Assembly (NCBI GenBank): GCA_024372495.1
Contig: CP099977.1
Location: 1,054,001 to 1,118,000 of the forward strand
Direction of reading: 5' to 3'
DNA: 64,000 bases
From: Pseudarthrobacter sp. Fe7
Lineage (GTDB): Bacteria > Actinomycetota > Actinomycetes > Actinomycetales > Micrococcaceae
Shown here: positions 48,934 to 63,905 of the stretch, piece by piece
How the letters are laid out: each line of letters begins with the position of its first letter
Position numbering within the stretch: position 1 is the stretch's first letter
Made by a program: the position numbers and the translations under genes
Notes under the pieces: generated by a model
Told to the model about the DNA's origin: nothing
What the model saw: the letters and a program-made list of their open reading frames with translations, nothing else
Databases searched by the model: none

Positions 48934-49553
48934 TGGCGCTCACCATCGAGAACCTGGTCACCTCAGGCACGTTTTCGCTCGACGGCGGCACCTGGGACGT
49001 GGACAACAACGTCTGGATCGTGGGCAACGACGAGGAATGCGTCATCATCGACGCGCCCCACGACGCTGCCGCGATCATCAACCAGGTCCGCAGCCGGAAG
49101 GTCAAGGCCATCCTGCTCACCCACGCCCACAACGACCACGTCGGTGCGGCACGGGAAGTAGCCAGCGCCCTGGAGGCCCCGATCTACCTGAACTCTGAGG
49201 ACCTGGTCCTCTGGGAGCAGGTCTACCCGGACGCCACACCGGATCACTACCACTCCGATGGCGAGGTGTTCCAGGTGGGCGGGTCAACCCTGCGGGCGAT
49301 CCATACGCCGGGCCACTCGCCGGGGTCCACCTGCTTCTACCTGGAAAGCGAAGGAACGGTCTTCACCGGGGACACGCTGTTCAACGGCGGGCCCGGCGCC
49401 ACGGGCCGTTCCTACAGCGACTACCCCACCATCCTGAGGTCCATCCGCGAACGGCTGCTGACGCTGCCAGCTGAAACCGTGGTCCGCACCGGCCACGGCG
49501 ACAGCACCACGATTGCGGCCGAACAGGAAACCCTGGCGAAGGTTCCGCAGTAG
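48933..49553 (+). CDS. MBL-fold hydrolase, partner of the mycothiol-linked dehydrogenase
   Basis: 206 residues. LTHAHNDHVGAAREVA (HxHxDH), IHTPGHSPGSTCFY, TGDTLFNGGPGATGRS and GHGDSTTI supply the two-metal site. Overlaps mscR by 1 bp, so it is probably the thioesterase that releases formate from S-formylmycothiol. Confidence 0.85.
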   Translation: MALTIENLVTSGTFSLDGGTWDVDNNVWIVGNDEECVIIDAPHDAAAIINQVRSRKVKAILLTHAHNDHVGAAREVASALEAPIYLNSEDLVLWEQVYPDATPDHYHSDGEVFQVGGSTLRAIHTPGHSPGSTCFYLESEGTVFTGDTLFNGGPGATGRSYSDYPTILRSIRERLLTLPAETVVRTGHGDSTTIAAEQETLAKVPQ

Positions 49554-49658
49554 CCAGCTGAAGAGCAAGGCAATGTAACAGTGAAAGGCGCGCCGGGACG
49601 ACCGGTGCGCCTTTCCTTGCCATCGATCAACGCAACAGCCGCTAAGGAAGTTGGAACA

Positions 49659-52013
<2,355 letters not shown>

Positions 52014-52053
52014 CCCCACCGGGGTGGGTTGGCTGCGCCGGTGCGCGCAATAA

Positions 52054-52092
52054 CGACGGCGGCAGTCCGGCAGGTGCCGGGTGCCGCCGTCG
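52054..52092 (+). terminator. Probable terminator between FdhF-like and HNH genes
   Basis: CGACGGCGGCA (52054-52064) pairs with TGCCGCCGTCG (52082-52092), 11 bp, with an 17-base loop; followed by CTGTTCCCC. Sits between convergent genes; T-run weak. Confidence 0.5.
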
Positions 52093-52103
52093 CTGTTCCC
52101 CAC

Positions 52104-53655
52104 TCAGGCGGGTGGGGCATGCAGGACCAGCTCCAGCCAATCTTCTGCTGGGGATACCTGGATCTGCACCAGGTCCGGAACAGTGCAACGCGCGCTGCCC
52201 TCCTGCGAAACCCCGACGCTGTCTTGGATGTCCGGCCATCGTGGTGGTTCCCAGTCCTGGTGTTCGCTTTGGTAGTGGCGGCCGGTAGGTGAGGTCCAGC
52301 CGGGTGGTTCGTTCTTGGTGGCGGGTGTGGGTTTCCAGCCGGTAGTGTGGCGGAGTTTGTGGTGTTTCGGGCAGAGCTGACCTAGGTTATTGATGCCGGT
52401 GGTGCCACCCTTGGCCCAGGCGAGGATGTGGTCGGCGTCGTTGTCCAAGGAGTTGTTGCTGCACCCCGGGAACGGACACTTCCCGTCCCGCATCCGCAAC
52501 CACGCCCGCATCGGACCCGTCACCCGGTAACTCGTCCGGCCGATCTCCAACGGGGCCCCGTCCCGCGGATCCACCAACACCCGGTAGAATGACCCGGGAC
52601 CCTCAGCCACGAGCCTCCCTGGCCATGGACGGTGGAATGGGACCGTACCCGTCCAGCACCGCCGGCTCATCCGTCAGGCCCATCAGCGAGAACACCGGGA
52701 CCGTGACCAGCACCTGCGCCCGTACCGGCGGCTGCACACGGTCCCGGGCAGCACCCGCACCATCGGTGATGCTGTCACTCGCACCCTCTCCCAAACTGCC
52801 ACTGCCACGGGTATCGCTGTCGTTCGATGTGCCGTTGGTGAGGATCGCGTCGGCGAAGGTGTCGGCCCGGAGCCTGGGTCAGGGTCCTGCCCTCGCCGGG
52901 GCCCTGCATGCCACGGGCGATCGCGGTGAGCCGATTCCACCCCGCCAGCGCCTCGTCCGCGGGAAGGCACGCGGACAGCCAGGCCATCCCGTCCCTGGTC
53001 CGGGAGGAACTCCACCCGCCGATCCGCAACCCCCTTGGCATGGCGCTTCTCGATGCTCTCGGCGTGGTGGCGTTCCCGCCAGGTCCGGGCCTTTACCCTG
53101 AACCGATGCGCCGGCAACGCACCCATCGGACACCCCCGCGCCGGATCCGGTGCGTCCGGGTCAAGGAAATGGGCCTCCAACGCCGCCGCCCCCGCGGCAT
53201 CCAGACTCGTCGTCTCGTCGGCCATCACGGCCGCGTGGCTCCAGGAGATCGCACCGGCCTGCAAAGCTTCCAGCGTCCGCGGCAACGAGGTAACAACGGC
53301 GAGCGAGGTGGCCAGGAACGAACCCGCGGCCCGCGGCCCCAGGGCCAGCACGCAGCCGATCTCCGCCGCGATTGCCATCTCCTGGGCATGCACCTGCGTA
53401 TCCGGACCGGCAACAGCGTAGGCGCTCTCCGCATATGTCACCGCCGCCTTGGCCTTCAGGCCGGCGAACCCGGCCTCAACCTCACGGGCGCCGGCAAGAA
53501 TGTCCAGGCAACCCTCCGCCAAACCACCCAACGGATCGGTCAGCGACAACGGCTCGGAACCGCACCCATCGAGCCTCGGCATTCAGCACACCCAGGGCAG
53601 CCCGGATGTCCCCGTAAGCCTTAGCCACCGCTGCCTTCCCCATAAAACCAATCAT
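52104..53655 (-). CDS. DUF222 / HNH endonuclease domain protein, frameshifted
   Basis: About 515 residues after correction. DUF222 N-domain (LAEGCLDILAGAREVEAGFA, ISWSHAAVMADETTSLDAAG, WRERHHAESIEKRHAKGVAD) and C-terminal HNH motif (DGKCPFPGCSNNSLDNDADH, then LCPKHHKLRH). Four indels: AGCCT at 53572-53576, 52871-52875 and 52612-52616, plus an extra base near 53002. This family occurs in many copies in actinobacteria and may be mobile-intron-derived. Start is uncertain (53655 or 53673). Confidence 0.78.
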
Positions 53656-53804
53656 GACGAGGGGGTACGACATTCAGAGGACTGCCGCGCCTCTCCGCGG
53701 GAGGGGATGGTCAGCCAAACGACGGCTCCAGTACCGGATTCCTTGCGTTCAGCAACGGCAATCCACCTTGCACCGCCCGTGCTTTTCGTCATATCCGAAA
53801 TTGA

Positions 53805-53866
53805 TTGACAGTGGGCGTGGCAGGAGTCACACTGTTGCATATGGTGATCGGTGTTGCGTTAGATGC
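53805..53866 (+). promoter_or_regulatory. Promoter and repeated operator for the Rieske operon
   Basis: TTGACA (53805-53810), 17-base spacer, CACACT (53828-53833), then GTTGCATATGGTGA (53834-53847) and GTTGCGTTAGATGC (53853-53866). The same layout occurs before two other catabolic genes in this window. It sits in the 340-bp gap between the HNH gene and the Rieske gene, which has no gene. Confidence 0.65.
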
Positions 53867-54013
53867 TTCCGGCGCTCTCCTGGAGTCATCGATTCTGTTG
53901 CCGATGGACCTCCCCACATTCATGAACAGAACGTCTTGGACAGCCCCTGTTGTCCCACCTGCTCCGTGATCACCTCAAATCGCTCATTACCCAGCCCCAT
54001 TGGGAGGAAACAC

Positions 54014-55318
54014 ATGACTACCTCAGTGAACGCGCCCCTCAGCGCCCGCGGAAAGCTCGCGTCAGCAATGCCTGCCGAGCAGTTGGCTGAGATTACCGAG
54101 TTGTTCGCCATGCGGCGCACGGGCTACTCCCTCGACGCCCCCTTCTACACCGACCCGACGGTCTTCAAGCTCGACATGGAGGCCATCTTCGGCCAGCACT
54201 GGATCTTTGCCGGCAGCGTTGCCGAGCTTCCGGAGCCCGGCGATTACATCACGGTGGACTACGGCCCCTACTCCCTGATCGTGCTGCGCACCGACGAGGG
54301 CGACGTGAACGTGCTGCACAACGTCTGCCGCCACCGTGGTGCCCGCGTCCTGACCGAAGCTGCCGGTTCCACCGGAAACCTGGTCTGCGGCTACCACTCC
54401 TGGACATATTCCCCCGAGGGCAACCTGATCCACGCCTCCGCCCCGGGTGAGGCCAAGTTCGACAAGAACTGCTTCGCCCTTAAGCGTGCCCACAGCCGTG
54501 AAGTTGCCGGCCTCATCTTCGTCTGCATTGCGAACGAGCCACCGGCGGACTTCGATGAAACCGCCAAGATCTTCGAGCCCTACCTCGGGCCCCACGACCT
54601 GTCCAAGACGAAGATCGCCTACCAGCAGAACATCATCGAAGAGGGCAACTGGAAGCTCGTCATGGAGAACAACCGCGAGTGCTACCACTGCGACGGACAC
54701 CCGGAACTCGCCTGCTCGCTATTCCCCACGTGGGGCCTGACTGAGGGCCTGATCCCGACCCACCTTGAAGAAGTCTGGGACCGCAACAAGGAAGCCCAGT
54801 CCTCCCTCGAGGAGCGGTGCCGCCGGTACGGCCTGCCTTACGAGGTTGTGGAGGAACTCGACACCCGTATCGCCGGCATCCGCATCTCGCGCGAATCCCT
54901 GGACGGCGAAGGCGAATCGTTCTCGGCCGATGGCCGCAGGCTCTCCAAGAAGCTGCTCGGCGACCTGCGGGACTTCCGCCTGGGCCGCTGCTCCATGCAC
55001 CTGCAGCCCAACAGCTGGTTCCACTTCCTGGGCGACCACGTCATTACGTTCGGCGTCTTCCCCATCAACGAGCATCAGTCCCTGGTCCGCACCACCTGGC
55101 TGGTGGCTGACGACGCCGAGGAAGGCGTTGACTACGATCTGGACAAGCTCACCTACACCTGGAAGCAGACCAACCTGCAGGACAAGGCGTTCGTTGAGCT
55201 GTGCCAGCAGGGTGCTGCCAGCCCCGCCTACGAGCCCGGCCCGTACATGAAGAGCGAATACCAGGTGGAGGCCTTCATCAACTGGTACGTCCAGCGGGTG
55301 CAGGAGCACTTGGCATGA
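54014..55318 (+). CDS. Rieske non-heme iron oxygenase, alpha subunit (glycine-betaine/stachydrine demethylase type)
   Basis: 434 residues. Rieske ligands CRH (105-107) and CGYH (125-128); mononuclear iron site in ENNRECYHCDGHPELACSLF. This group removes N-methyl groups from quaternary amines as formaldehyde. ATG at 54014 after GGGAGGAAACAC, with stop overlapping the reductase start. A longer frame from 53654 is non-coding. Glycine betaine or a related betaine is the best substrate guess. Confidence 0.88.
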   Translation: MTTSVNAPLSARGKLASAMPAEQLAEITELFAMRRTGYSLDAPFYTDPTVFKLDMEAIFGQHWIFAGSVAELPEPGDYITVDYGPYSLIVLRTDEGDVNVLHNVCRHRGARVLTEAAGSTGNLVCGYHSWTYSPEGNLIHASAPGEAKFDKNCFALKRAHSREVAGLIFVCIANEPPADFDETAKIFEPYLGPHDLSKTKIAYQQNIIEEGNWKLVMENNRECYHCDGHPELACSLFPTWGLTEGLIPTHLEEVWDRNKEAQSSLEERCRRYGLPYEVVEELDTRIAGIRISRESLDGEGESFSADGRRLSKKLLGDLRDFRLGRCSMHLQPNSWFHFLGDHVITFGVFPINEHQSLVRTTWLVADDAEEGVDYDLDKLTYTWKQTNLQDKAFVELCQQGAASPAYEPGPYMKSEYQVEAFINWYVQRVQEHLA

Positions 55319-56721
55319 TGGAGGTCCTCACTGAGGCACCCGTCCAGGAACCACAGCGCATCCGCGGCCTTGAAATGCCGTGGAACCGGGTGATGGGCAG
55401 TGTCGAAGGACCGGCCAGCGCAGCCAAGGCCCTGGGCCCGTGGCATCCGCAGGAGTTCATGGCCGAATGCGTCGAGACCGTTCCCGAGGCGGGCGGCATG
55501 ATGACCTTTGTTTTCCGCCGCTCCGACGGTGCACCGTTGGCGTTCCGTCCGGGCCAGTACGTGAACATCGCCTTCCCGGTAAACGGCGAGGACCAGGAAC
55601 CGGTGGACCGCAGCTACTCGCTGTCCAGTTCGCCCACTGAACCGTGGACCTTCAACGTCACCGTTAAGCGTGACCCGGGCGGACTGGTCTCCCCGTGGGT
55701 GCACCAGAACGTCAGGCCCGGCACCGTCCTGGACATGCTGGGACCTATAGGGGCATTCCACCTGCCTGACGCCGACCGGCGCGCCCGGTACCTCTTCCTG
55801 GCCGCCGGTGCTGGCATCACCCCCATCATGTCGATGCTTCGGACCATCCACTCCCTGCCCGGAACCGCCGACGTGGTGGTCCTTTACCACGGCGCGGAAG
55901 CCGGCGGCTTTGCCTTCCACCGGGAGCTGGCCTACATCGCTTCCGTGGACTCGCGCATCAAAGTCTTCTACGCCCTGGGCAACCGCGGCAGGCCCGAGGA
56001 CTGGGAAGGGTTCGCAGGGCGGCTGACGGCGGCCATGATCGATGAGGTGACGCCGGACGCCAACGGCCGGCAGGTGTACGCCTGCGGACCCGAGGGGTAC
56101 CTGAACACCGCCACTGAGCTGCTCAAGACAGTTGGCGTCGACGAGACCTCCATCTACATGGAGTTTTTCTCCGGCGACCGGCAGACCCTCCTTGAATACC
56201 AGGCCGAGCTCGCCCTGGCGGCGGACATCGCCGGGGAGATCGCTGAGGATATTGCCGAGTCCGCCGAGGACTACTTTGAAAGCCAGCCCGCAGCGTTCGG
56301 GATCTATGAGCCTGGTTACGACGCCAAGGGGACCTTGCCAGCCACGGGACTGGCGCTGGAAACCGTCAACCCGGAATCCCCCACCGCCTCCGGTACCCGG
56401 GCTGCCGCGCCGGAGGCGGGGCAGCCCGATGCATCGAGCTTCGACACCATGGGAACCGGCAGCCTCACGCTGTCCTTCATACGCACCGGGATCAATGTGC
56501 GGATCGACCCGGAGGAGCACATCCTTGAGGTGGCACAGCGTGCGGGTGTGCGGATCGGCGCCAACTGCAAGGAGGGCATGTGCGGCTCCTGCAAGGTGGT
56601 CAAGCTGTCCGGCGAGATCGACATGAACCACCAGGGCGGAATCCGCAAACGGGAAATCGATGCCGGCAAATTCCTTCCCTGCTGCTCCACCGCGCGCACC
56701 GACATGGTGATCGACGCCTAG
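55315..56721 (+). CDS. Ferredoxin-type reductase for the Rieske oxygenase (hybrid cluster)
   Basis: 468 residues. FAD domain (RPGQYVNIAFPVNG, RSYSLSSSP), NAD domain (FLAAGAGITPIMSMLRTI, YACGPEGYLNTATELL), a Ser/Ala linker, and a C-terminal 2Fe-2S (CKEGMCGSCKVVKLSG, CCSTA). Starts at ATG 55315 overlapping the oxygenase stop (ATGATG). It supplies electrons to the Rieske subunit. Confidence 0.9.
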   Translation: MMEVLTEAPVQEPQRIRGLEMPWNRVMGSVEGPASAAKALGPWHPQEFMAECVETVPEAGGMMTFVFRRSDGAPLAFRPGQYVNIAFPVNGEDQEPVDRSYSLSSSPTEPWTFNVTVKRDPGGLVSPWVHQNVRPGTVLDMLGPIGAFHLPDADRRARYLFLAAGAGITPIMSMLRTIHSLPGTADVVVLYHGAEAGGFAFHRELAYIASVDSRIKVFYALGNRGRPEDWEGFAGRLTAAMIDEVTPDANGRQVYACGPEGYLNTATELLKTVGVDETSIYMEFFSGDRQTLLEYQAELALAADIAGEIAEDIAESAEDYFESQPAAFGIYEPGYDAKGTLPATGLALETVNPESPTASGTRAAAPEAGQPDASSFDTMGTGSLTLSFIRTGINVRIDPEEHILEVAQRAGVRIGANCKEGMCGSCKVVKLSGEIDMNHQGGIRKREIDAGKFLPCCSTARTDMVIDA

Positions 56722-56857
56722 CCGATCACCGGAGCGGTGTGCCCGCGCGCAGCCCCCATGATTCACCGCAAGTGAAAAGCAGAGCCACACGGAAGGTCTG
56801 ATGCACCCAGCGTCGGGCGTTCCGTGGCAACCAACGCCAACCATAGGAGCCATGCCC

Positions 56858-58071
56858 ATGTCAGGTAACAAAGCCGTTGCGTACAAGGAGCCAGGGGTCG
56901 TCGAGGTCATCGACACCCCGTACCCCACCTTCGAATTGCAGGCGGGACCCGGCGTCAATCCCATCAACGTCGGCCGGAAGGTCCCGCATGGCGTCATCCT
57001 GCGGACCGTGAGCACCAACATCTGCGGATCGGACCAGCACATGGTCCGCGGCCGGACCACCGCCCCTGCCGGCCTCGTCCTGGGGCACGAGATCACCGGT
57101 GAAGTCATCGAGACTGGGCCTGACGTCGAGTTCATCAAGGTCGGGGACATCGTTTCCGTCCCATTCAACATCTCGTGCGGGCGCTGCCGGAACTGCAAGG
57201 AACGCAAGACCGGGATCTGCCTGAACGTGAACCCGGACCGTCCCGGGTCCGCCTACGGTTATGTCGACATGGGCGGCTGGGTCGGAGGGCAGGCCGAATA
57301 CGTGCTGGTTCCGTACGCCGACTGGAACCTCCTGCGGTTCCCCGACCGGGACCAGGCCCTGGAGAAAATCATGGACCTGACCATGCTTTCCGATATCCTC
57401 CCCACCGGCTTCCATGGCGCCGTCACGGCAGGTGTCGGCGTTGGATCCACCGTTTATGTGGCCGGCGCCGGACCCGTGGGCCTTGCCGCGGCGGCCAGCG
57501 CCCAGCTGCTGGGAGCCGCGGTGGTCATCGTGGGCGACCTTAACGAGGACCGCCTGGCCCAGGCCCGGTCCTTTGGCTGCGAAACCGTGAATGTGGCCAA
57601 CGGCGACCCCGCAGACCAGGTCGAGCAGATCCTCGGCGTCCGGGAGGTCGACTCCGGCATCGATGCCGTCGGTTTCGAGGCCCGCGGGCACGGCCACGGC
57701 GCCCAGGAGGCACCGGCGACCGTGCTCAACTCGTTGATGGACCTCACCACCGCCGGCGGATCGGTGGGAATTCCCGGCCTCTACGTCACCGGCGATCCGG
57801 GCGCCGCGGACGAGGCCGCCAGGAAGGAAGCCTGTCCCTGTCACTGGGTACCGGCTGGGCCAAGTCCCTGTCCTTCACCACGGGCCAGTGCCCGGTGATG
57901 AAGTACAACCGGCAGCTGATGATGGCGATCCTGCATGACAGGATCCACATCGCCAAGGCAGTCAACGCCACGGCCATTTCGCTCGACGACGCCCCGCGCG
58001 GGTACAAAGAGTTCGACGCCGGCGCTGCCACGAAGTACGTCCTGGACCCGAACGGTTACCTCAACAACTGA
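56858..58071 (+). CDS. fdhA: Formaldehyde dehydrogenase, glutathione-independent, frameshifted
   Basis: 404 residues after correction, zinc-dependent NAD enzyme. VSTNICGSDQHMVRGR (catalytic Cys), GHEITGEV, CGRCRNCKERKTGICLN (structural zinc) and AGAGPVGLAAAASAQLLGAA. The last third is in another frame: a missing G in AGGCCT at 57829-57833 restores LSLSLGTGWAKSLSFTTGQ and ends at NGYLNN. Start 56858 (MSGNKAVAYKE) has AGGAG at good distance. It oxidises formaldehyde released by the Rieske system. Confidence 0.88.
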
Positions 58072-58106
58072 TGCCTGGCTCCCGCCACTGACAAGCGGCA
58101 AGGTTT

Positions 58107-58141
58107 AACGGCGGCACCCCGCTCAGTCGGGTGCCGCCGTT
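58107..58141 (+). terminator. Terminator after fdhA
   Basis: AACGGCGGCACCC (58107-58119) pairs with GGGTGCCGCCGTT (58129-58141), 13 bp, 9-base loop, followed by TGTCGTG. Confidence 0.72.
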
Positions 58142-58186
58142 GTCGTGCCGGGGTGAAACAGTGCGCTGTGCGGGCAACAAAAAGGT

Positions 58187-58219
58187 GGTTGGGCCTGCTG
58201 GTCTCAAGCAGGCCCAACC
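58187..58219 (-). terminator. Terminator of the dimethylglycine-oxidase-like gene
   Basis: GGTTGGGCCTGCT (58187-58199) pairs with AGCAGGCCCAACC (58207-58219), 13 bp, 7-base loop; on the minus strand it is followed by CACCTTTTTG. Confidence 0.85.
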
Positions 58220-58240
58220 ACTCGGTGTGTTGGGGGCAGG

Positions 58241-60864
<2,624 letters not shown>

Positions 60865-60913
60865 GGGGTTGCCTGCTTTTTTGCGGAGCCGGCGGGAGTA
60901 TGTCGGGGGGCAA

Positions 60914-60954
60914 GAAAGAAGGCCCCCGCCGCGGTTGCGGCGAAGGCCTCTTTC
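60914..60954 (-). terminator. Terminator of the MFS transporter
   Basis: GAAAGAAGGCC (60914-60924) pairs imperfectly with GGCCTCTTTC (60945-60954), enclosing a CGCCGC/GCGGCG stem; T-rich on the minus strand. Confidence 0.6.
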
Positions 60955-61002
60955 CTTTGCGGACCGGTTATCCCACGGTCCGTTTCGGGGTGCAGCCCGG
61001 GG

Positions 61003-62418
61003 TCAGTGGGAGAAGTCTGCTGAGATCTCGGCGAGGGTACGCCCCTTCGTCTCAGGCGCGAGCCATTGCGAGAGGACTGCGCCGAGTAATGCGACGGCGG
61101 CGGCCACGACCATGCTTGGACCCATGCCGATGTTGCTGATCGCCCATGGAAGGGCGAAGGTGCCGAGTGCGGCTCCGATGCGGCTGAAGGCAGCAGAGAA
61201 GCCCGTGCCGATGCCGCGCAGGTGGCCGGGGAATACCTCGGACGGATAGACCTGGGTCATCGTGGTGTAGCTGGCATTGAAGAAGGAGAAGGCGAGGAAC
61301 AGGACGAGCACGAGGATTGCTGGTGCGTTCGCCCAAACTCCGATGACCAGCAGGATGCCTGCGCAGAGCCACTGCCCGGGCACGGTGAGGATTCGGCGGC
61401 CGAGCTTGTCGATCAAAAGCACGGTGGTCACAACACCCGCGGTTGCAAGTGCGGACAGGCCCACTCCACCGGCCCAGCCGCCGCCGAAGCCGAACTGGTT
61501 GAGCACGTCGTCGGCGAAGGTGGCGATCGCGAAGTACGGAGTGACCGCGCAGAACCAAAAACCTGAGGTGAAGAGGGTAGTGCGCCAATACTGCCTCGAG
61601 AACAGCATTCCAATGGAGGCGTTCTTGATTTTGGTCCCACTCTGCGCGGCTTGGACCTCCTGGAGCATCCTCAGATCGATCTCCTCGGTGATGCTGTCGT
61701 GCATCTGGGGCGATTCGATGTACTTGTGTGCGATCGCGAGTGCTTCCTCACGCCGTCCCTTCGTAATGAGCCAGGCTCGGCGATTCGGGGAGGCCGATTC
61801 GGGCGAGGAACAAGACGAATGCGAGTATCGTGCTCGTGCCGATGACGAGGCGCCATGGGGTGCCGGCGTCGTGCAGGAGGGTGCCGATGATGAATGCCAT
61901 CATGAAGCCGACGTACCAGGCGATCAGAGTCAGCCCGAGCAGTCGCCCGCGGAGCTTGGGCGGGGAGAACTCCGATAGCAATGGCCCGCCAATTGAGTAT
62001 TCCCCGCCGATCGCCACGCCCATGAGGAACCGGATGATTGCCAGCTGGATCACGGCGCCGTCGCCGGAGGTTACGAAGAACTGGGCCGCCGAGGCGGCCA
62101 GGAACAGGCCCATGTCCACGAGGAACATGGGCTTGCGTCCGAACTTGTCAGTAGCCCAGCCGGCAAGCGGGGAGCCGACAAAGATGCCGGCCAGCGGGCC
62201 GGCAGCGATCATGCCCAGCGACAGTGCGTCGAGCCTGCAGATCGGACCGCATGGGTCCGGTGACGGGGCCGATGATTCCGAGGATGTAACCGTCGAGGAA
62301 CATCCCGCCGATGAAGACAGCAACAAGCCGCACCATGAAGCGGCGTTTGAATTTGGAGCCTGGTCTCTTTTGATGTGGAGGTGTCGACGGGGGCCGTCGT
62401 CCTGGTTGGATTGATCAT
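61003..62418 (-). CDS. MFS transporter, metabolite:H+ symporter type, frameshifted
   Basis: 470 residues and 12 helices after correction: FIGGMFLDGYILGIIGPVTG in helix 1, GWATDKFGRKPMFLVDM (motif A), GVAIGGEYSIGGPLLSEFSP, RGRLLGLTLIAWYVGFMMAF, and ETKGRTLAEISADFS at the end. Resembles sugar/aromatic-acid porters of the MHS group; likely imports the methylated amine. Three AGGCT/AGCCT errors: 62357-62361, 62232-62236, 61773-61777. Start ATG 62418 has GGAAGGGA upstream. Confidence 0.85.
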
Positions 62419-62740
62419 TGAGATTTGTTCCCTTCCGGCTTCAGCGCAAGCCGCTGAAGGCGCCAGAGCGCCGTTTCCTGGGCCCACGGACAGACTTCGG
62501 CGTCGTCCCCCGGTGCCGGCGCTCCGTACTGCTTTGATCGATGGTGCTGCCACCTTTGATAGTCATAAACAGTTTTCCTTTAGTGATTTAGCGCTGCCGC
62601 ATGGATGCTGACCTCGCTGTGCGGCTGATGCGCGGGCCAGGGCTCCCCTTCGGACCGGCCCTGATGAATTCGTTCGACTGTTCCAAGGCCCTCACGGGCG
62701 GAGCGCCGGGGGCGGGAGGAGAATATCCGCCTGAGTTTCG

Positions 62741-62807
62741 TTCCGTGATGATCAACGACGTTCGCTCTATGCAACAAAATCGTGCGCTAGGTCACACTCA
62801 ATGTCAA
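62741..62807 (-). promoter_or_regulatory. Promoter and repeated operator for the MFS gene
   Basis: On the minus strand: TTGACA (62807-62802), 17 bases, CACGAT, then GTTGCATAGAGCGAA starting at 62775 and GTTGATCATCACGGAA (62756-62741). The MFS start is about 320 bp downstream; the leader 62419-62740 shows no gene. Confidence 0.6.
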
Positions 62808-62894
62808 GGGCGTGACCTGTGAAAGACGAAGTGTGTAAGGGCTCTTGCCTCCTGCTCCGGGCATGCCGAAGGCCCTTCCCGTTGGGATAGTGAG

Positions 62895-62976
62895 CCCGTT
62901 TTCCGTAAGCGGTGCTTCGATGAGGAATACCTCCCCAGGTCTTAGGCCCATCGAAGCACCTTTTACGGAAAACGGG
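62895..62976. repeat. Large inverted repeat, 28-bp arms
   Basis: Arms 62895-62922 and 62949-62976 are reverse complements except two bases in the middle, with a 26-base loop. It lies between the MFS promoter and the folD stop codon. Too long for an ordinary terminator and without a T-run; possibly a mobile-element remnant or a structured RNA. Confidence 0.7.
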
Positions 62977-62999
62977 ACACCCGCTGCGAACGGTGGGCC

Positions 63000-63905
63000 C
63001 TAGCCCGCCGTTTCCAGGACGTGGACACCTGAAGCGCCAGTCAGCAGCGGCACCGGGGACGATTGGCGGCGTGCGGCCTCCACGGTGTGGAGTAGCAGCA
63101 ACGCCGTGGTCACGGAGCCAACGCCCCCTGGAACCGGGGTGAGCGCTGCTGCCGTCCCGTTGACGCTGGCTTCGTCCACATCGCCCACCAGCGAGCCGTC
63201 GGGAAGGACGTTCGTGCCGACGTCGATCACCACCGTCTTGGCAGAGACGTGGTCTCCGGTCAGGAGCCCGACCCTGCCGGCGGCCACCACCACTACGTCG
63301 GCGCCCTTGGTGTGCTTCTCCAGGGGGCCCGATTTCGAATGGCACAGCGTTACCGTGGCATCGCGTCCCAGGAGCAGGAGGGACAGCGGCTTGCCCACCA
63401 CGGCGGAGCGTCCAACGACTACTACATCCTTACCTGCAACGGGAACCTGGTAGTGGTCGAGGATTTCCACGACGGAGCGTGCGGTAGCCGGCGCAAAGGC
63501 CGGTTGCCCGACGGCCAAACGTCCAAGGCTTAGCGGGTTGGCGCCGTCAATGTCCTTGTCCGGGGCGATAAGCCCCACAAGGCCCTCGGTCGGTACCCCT
63601 GGAGGCAGCGGGGCTTGCAGGATAATGCCGTTGACAGAGGGTTCGGCGTCAAGGTCACGCAGCACGCCGGCGAGCACCTGTTCCGTGGCCTCATGGCCAA
63701 GATCGATGATCCGGCAGTCGACTCCGGCGCGTTCAGCTGCCCGCTCGATGGAACGGACGTACCAGCGCGTTGACTCGTCCGCGGTCGCCATGACTACCGC
63801 CAGGAGTGGGCGGTTGCCTTCCAGTTCCAGGGCGCGTACCTGCTCCTGCACCCTGCCCCGGATCAGCGCCGCCAAGGGCTTGCCGGAAAGTGTTTCAGTG
63901 GTCAT
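63000..63905 (-). CDS. folD: FolD-like methylene-THF dehydrogenase lacking the catalytic Lys
   Basis: 301 residues. FolD signatures: GIILQAPLPPGVPTEGLVGL, VVVGRSAVVGKPLSLLLL, ATVTLCHSKSG, VIDVGTNVLPDG and TPVPGGVGSVTTALL. The segment that normally reads YVxxK is YVRSI, so the lysine needed for cyclohydrolase activity in the family is replaced by Ile. The protein may act as a dehydrogenase only. It sits beside the dimethylglycine cluster that makes methylene-THF. Its ATG overlaps the stop of an upstream gene (ATGA). Confidence 0.82.
   Translation of the reverse strand: MTTETLSGKPLAALIRGRVQEQVRALELEGNRPLLAVVMATADESTRWYVRSIERAAERAGVDCRIIDLGHEATEQVLAGVLRDLDAEPSVNGIILQAPLPPGVPTEGLVGLIAPDKDIDGANPLSLGRLAVGQPAFAPATARSVVEILDHYQVPVAGKDVVVVGRSAVVGKPLSLLLLGRDATVTLCHSKSGPLEKHTKGADVVVVAAGRVGLLTGDHVSAKTVVIDVGTNVLPDGSLVGDVDEASVNGTAAALTPVPGGVGSVTTALLLLHTVEAARRQSSPVPLLTGASGVHVLETAG

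Noticed and set aside
54062..54700. Minus-strand ORF within the Rieske gene
   Set aside because: Shadow frame; the Rieske ligands on the plus strand settle the coding strand.
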